Below, piece after piece: positions 63,099 to 64,000 of a stretch of DNA of 64,000 nucleotides. The DNA is from Dehalococcoidia bacterium (GTDB taxonomy: Bacteria > Chloroflexota > Dehalococcoidia > SpSt-223). A model generated the notes under the pieces. The model had not been told where the DNA came from. It worked only from the letters and a program-made list of their open reading frames with translations, and did no database searches. Position numbers and translations under genes: made by a program. The stretch lies in NCBI GenBank assembly GCA_025054935.1, contig JANWZD010000001.1, positions 124,001 through 188,000 of the forward strand, read 5' to 3'. Numbering within the stretch: the first letter of the stretch is position 1; the number at the start of each line of letters is the position of its first letter.

Positions 63099-64000
63099 AT
63101 GAGCCGCCGCATCACTATCGCCACCACCCAATACACGGTGGGGACCGACCGCGAAGCGAATTTGCTGGCGATCCTGCAGCGGATTGACGAGGCAGCCGAT
63201 CACGGCGCGGACCTCGTTCTCTTTCCCGAGTTTTGCAACCACGTCTCGCTCTACCGCGATCAGGAGCACTGCTGGGAAGTCGCGGTTGACGAGGAAGGGC
63301 CATGGGTCGGCGCGATCCGCGAGCGCGCGAGGGCGCGTCGCATCTGGGTTGCGTTTAATGCCTCGACCCGCGGGCCGCGGCCGACGGTATACGACCAGAA
63401 CTACCTGATCGACCGCGACGGCCGGATTGTCGCCACCGTGCGCAAAAAGGTGCTGATCGGGGGCGAAAACGACTTCATGACCAAAGACCAGATCGAGCCG
63501 GAGGTGTTCGATACCGAACTCGGCAGGATCGGCTTCACCACCTGCATGGACGGCGTGCTGCCCGAGACGGCGCGCACTGTCGCCCTCAAAGGCGCCCAGA
63601 TCATCCTCGACTCGCTCAACTCGAACGCGCGCGATGAAGGAGCGCTGCATGTGCCGGTGCGCGCGGCGGAGAACGGCGTTTTTATGGTGTCAAGCTGCAA
63701 ATCGGGGCCGCTTATCCCGCTGGAACTGTTCGACGGCTTTCGCAACCGCGTCCCGATGGAGGAGCATCTGATCCACGCTCCTGGCGAGAGCCAGATTGTC
63801 GACCCGCGCGGCCGTGTCCTCGCGAAGGGCGGCTGGCGCACCGACGAGATCGTCTATGCCGCCATTGACCCTACGGAGGCGGACGAGAAACGGCTGCCCG
63901 GCCTTGGGGACCTGCTCGCAGACCGTCGCCCAGAGCTGTATGGGGTGCTGGCGCTGCCGAACGAGCAGCTGCCGCTCGTCCTCAGCCCGAGCGTCGTCGA
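63099..64000 (+). CDS. nitrilase-superfamily carbon-nitrogen hydrolase, C-terminus cut off
   Basis: At least 300 residues, still open at the window edge. The catalytic triad of the C-N hydrolases is visible: Glu44 (LVLFPEFCNH), a lysine at 116 or 117 (VATVRKKVLIGG) and Cys149 (GFTTCMDGVLPE). Typical alpha-beta-beta-alpha order. It may be an amidase, carbamoylase or beta-ureidopropionase; the C-terminus is not seen. The ATG at 63099 follows GAAGGAGGAG. Confidence 0.9.
   Translation, partial: MSRRITIATTQYTVGTDREANLLAILQRIDEAADHGADLVLFPEFCNHVSLYRDQEHCWEVAVDEEGPWVGAIRERARARRIWVAFNASTRGPRPTVYDQNYLIDRDGRIVATVRKKVLIGGENDFMTKDQIEPEVFDTELGRIGFTTCMDGVLPETARTVALKGAQIILDSLNSNARDEGALHVPVRAAENGVFMVSSCKSGPLIPLELFDGFRNRVPMEEHLIHAPGESQIVDPRGRVLAKGGWRTDEIVYAAIDPTEADEKRLPGLGDLLADRRPELYGVLALPNEQLPLVLSPSVV

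Noticed and set aside
1-64000. tRNA, rRNA, CRISPR arrays, IS elements, phage genes
   Set aside because: Looked for T-loop-like, spaced direct repeats and transposase-like motifs by eye; none was seen. A short or unusual tRNA cannot be excluded without a search tool.

Overview
The window is GC-rich bacterial chromosome, densely packed with about 60 genes on both strands. Many neighbours overlap by 4 bp (ATGA or GTGA), and most starts have GGAGG-type ribosome binding sites. The gene mix is three family-5 and one family-6 solute-binding lipoproteins, an HD-GYP protein, a class II-type glycolytic run pgk-tpiA-gpmA, a stand-alone TSCPD-domain protein of the kind linked to B12-dependent ribonucleotide reductase, a PduO-type cobalamin adenosyltransferase, and glycogen-debranching plus GT4 genes. 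This suggests a heterotrophic, probably aerobic member of the Chloroflexota; that placement is inference, since no rRNA or other firm marker is present. I see no tRNA, rRNA, CRISPR array, IS element or prophage.

Layout. 1-4.7 kb: a partial membrane protein, the cobalamin adenosyltransferase, an unknown protein, and a reverse-strand operon of a polyprenol-phosphate-sugar-synthase-like GT2 followed by two tandem UPF0104/YbhN-type flippase-like membrane proteins. 5-9.3 kb: reverse operon of an exported hypothetical, a membrane HD-GYP protein and, further on, a secreted TIM-barrel glycosidase-like protein. 9.5-13.4 kb: polyprenyl diphosphate synthase, pgk, tpiA, gpmA. 13.4-18.2 kb: GT4 and amylo-alpha-1,6-glucosidase (reverse), DUF983 protein and a GT-A-like transferase. 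18.6-21 kb: small membrane protein, PadR regulator, unknown protein, SAM methyltransferase. 21.5-30.6 kb: forward run of cupin-like protein, OYE/FadH-like flavoenzyme, two-domain VOC protein, diacylglycerol-kinase-like lipid kinase, MarR regulator, MutS and a lipoprotein. 30.9-37 kb: MetE-like protein and MFS exporter (reverse), then MaoC-like protein, amidohydrolase, RNA 2',3'-cyclic phosphodiesterase (ThpR), aryl-alcohol-dehydrogenase-like protein and cupin. 37.1-40.6 kb: peptide/nickel-type ABC importer (binding protein and two permeases, no ATPase). 40.6-43.4 kb: FAD amine-oxidase-like protein and a 1.5-kb stretch with no intact gene but with protein-like fragments. 43.4-47.1 kb: XRE regulator, small acidic protein, NERD-like protein, DinB-like protein, Acg-like nitroreductase. 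47.1-50.1 kb: a 1000-residue exported subtilase with two C-terminal beta/gamma-crystallin-like units. 50.2-64 kb: hexapeptide acyltransferase, VanY-like peptidase, solute-binding proteins, TSCPD and zinc-ribbon pair, HAD hydrolase, PIG-L deacetylase, ketopantoate-reductase-like protein, endonuclease IV, biotin carboxylase, and a nitrilase-family protein running off the end.

The most notable observations are: a repeated arrangement in which a TATACT/TATAAT-like -10 box lies only 7-11 nt before the start codon of genes without a Shine-Dalgarno site (leaderless or near-leaderless transcripts); the subtilase-crystallin fusion; the detached TSCPD domain overlapping a zinc-ribbon gene; the decayed region at 42-43.4 kb; and the tandem flippase-like paralogues behind a polyprenol-phosphate sugar synthase. 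No strong candidate for an entirely new multi-gene system was found; the nearest are the TSCPD/zinc-ribbon pair and the GT2/flippase trio.
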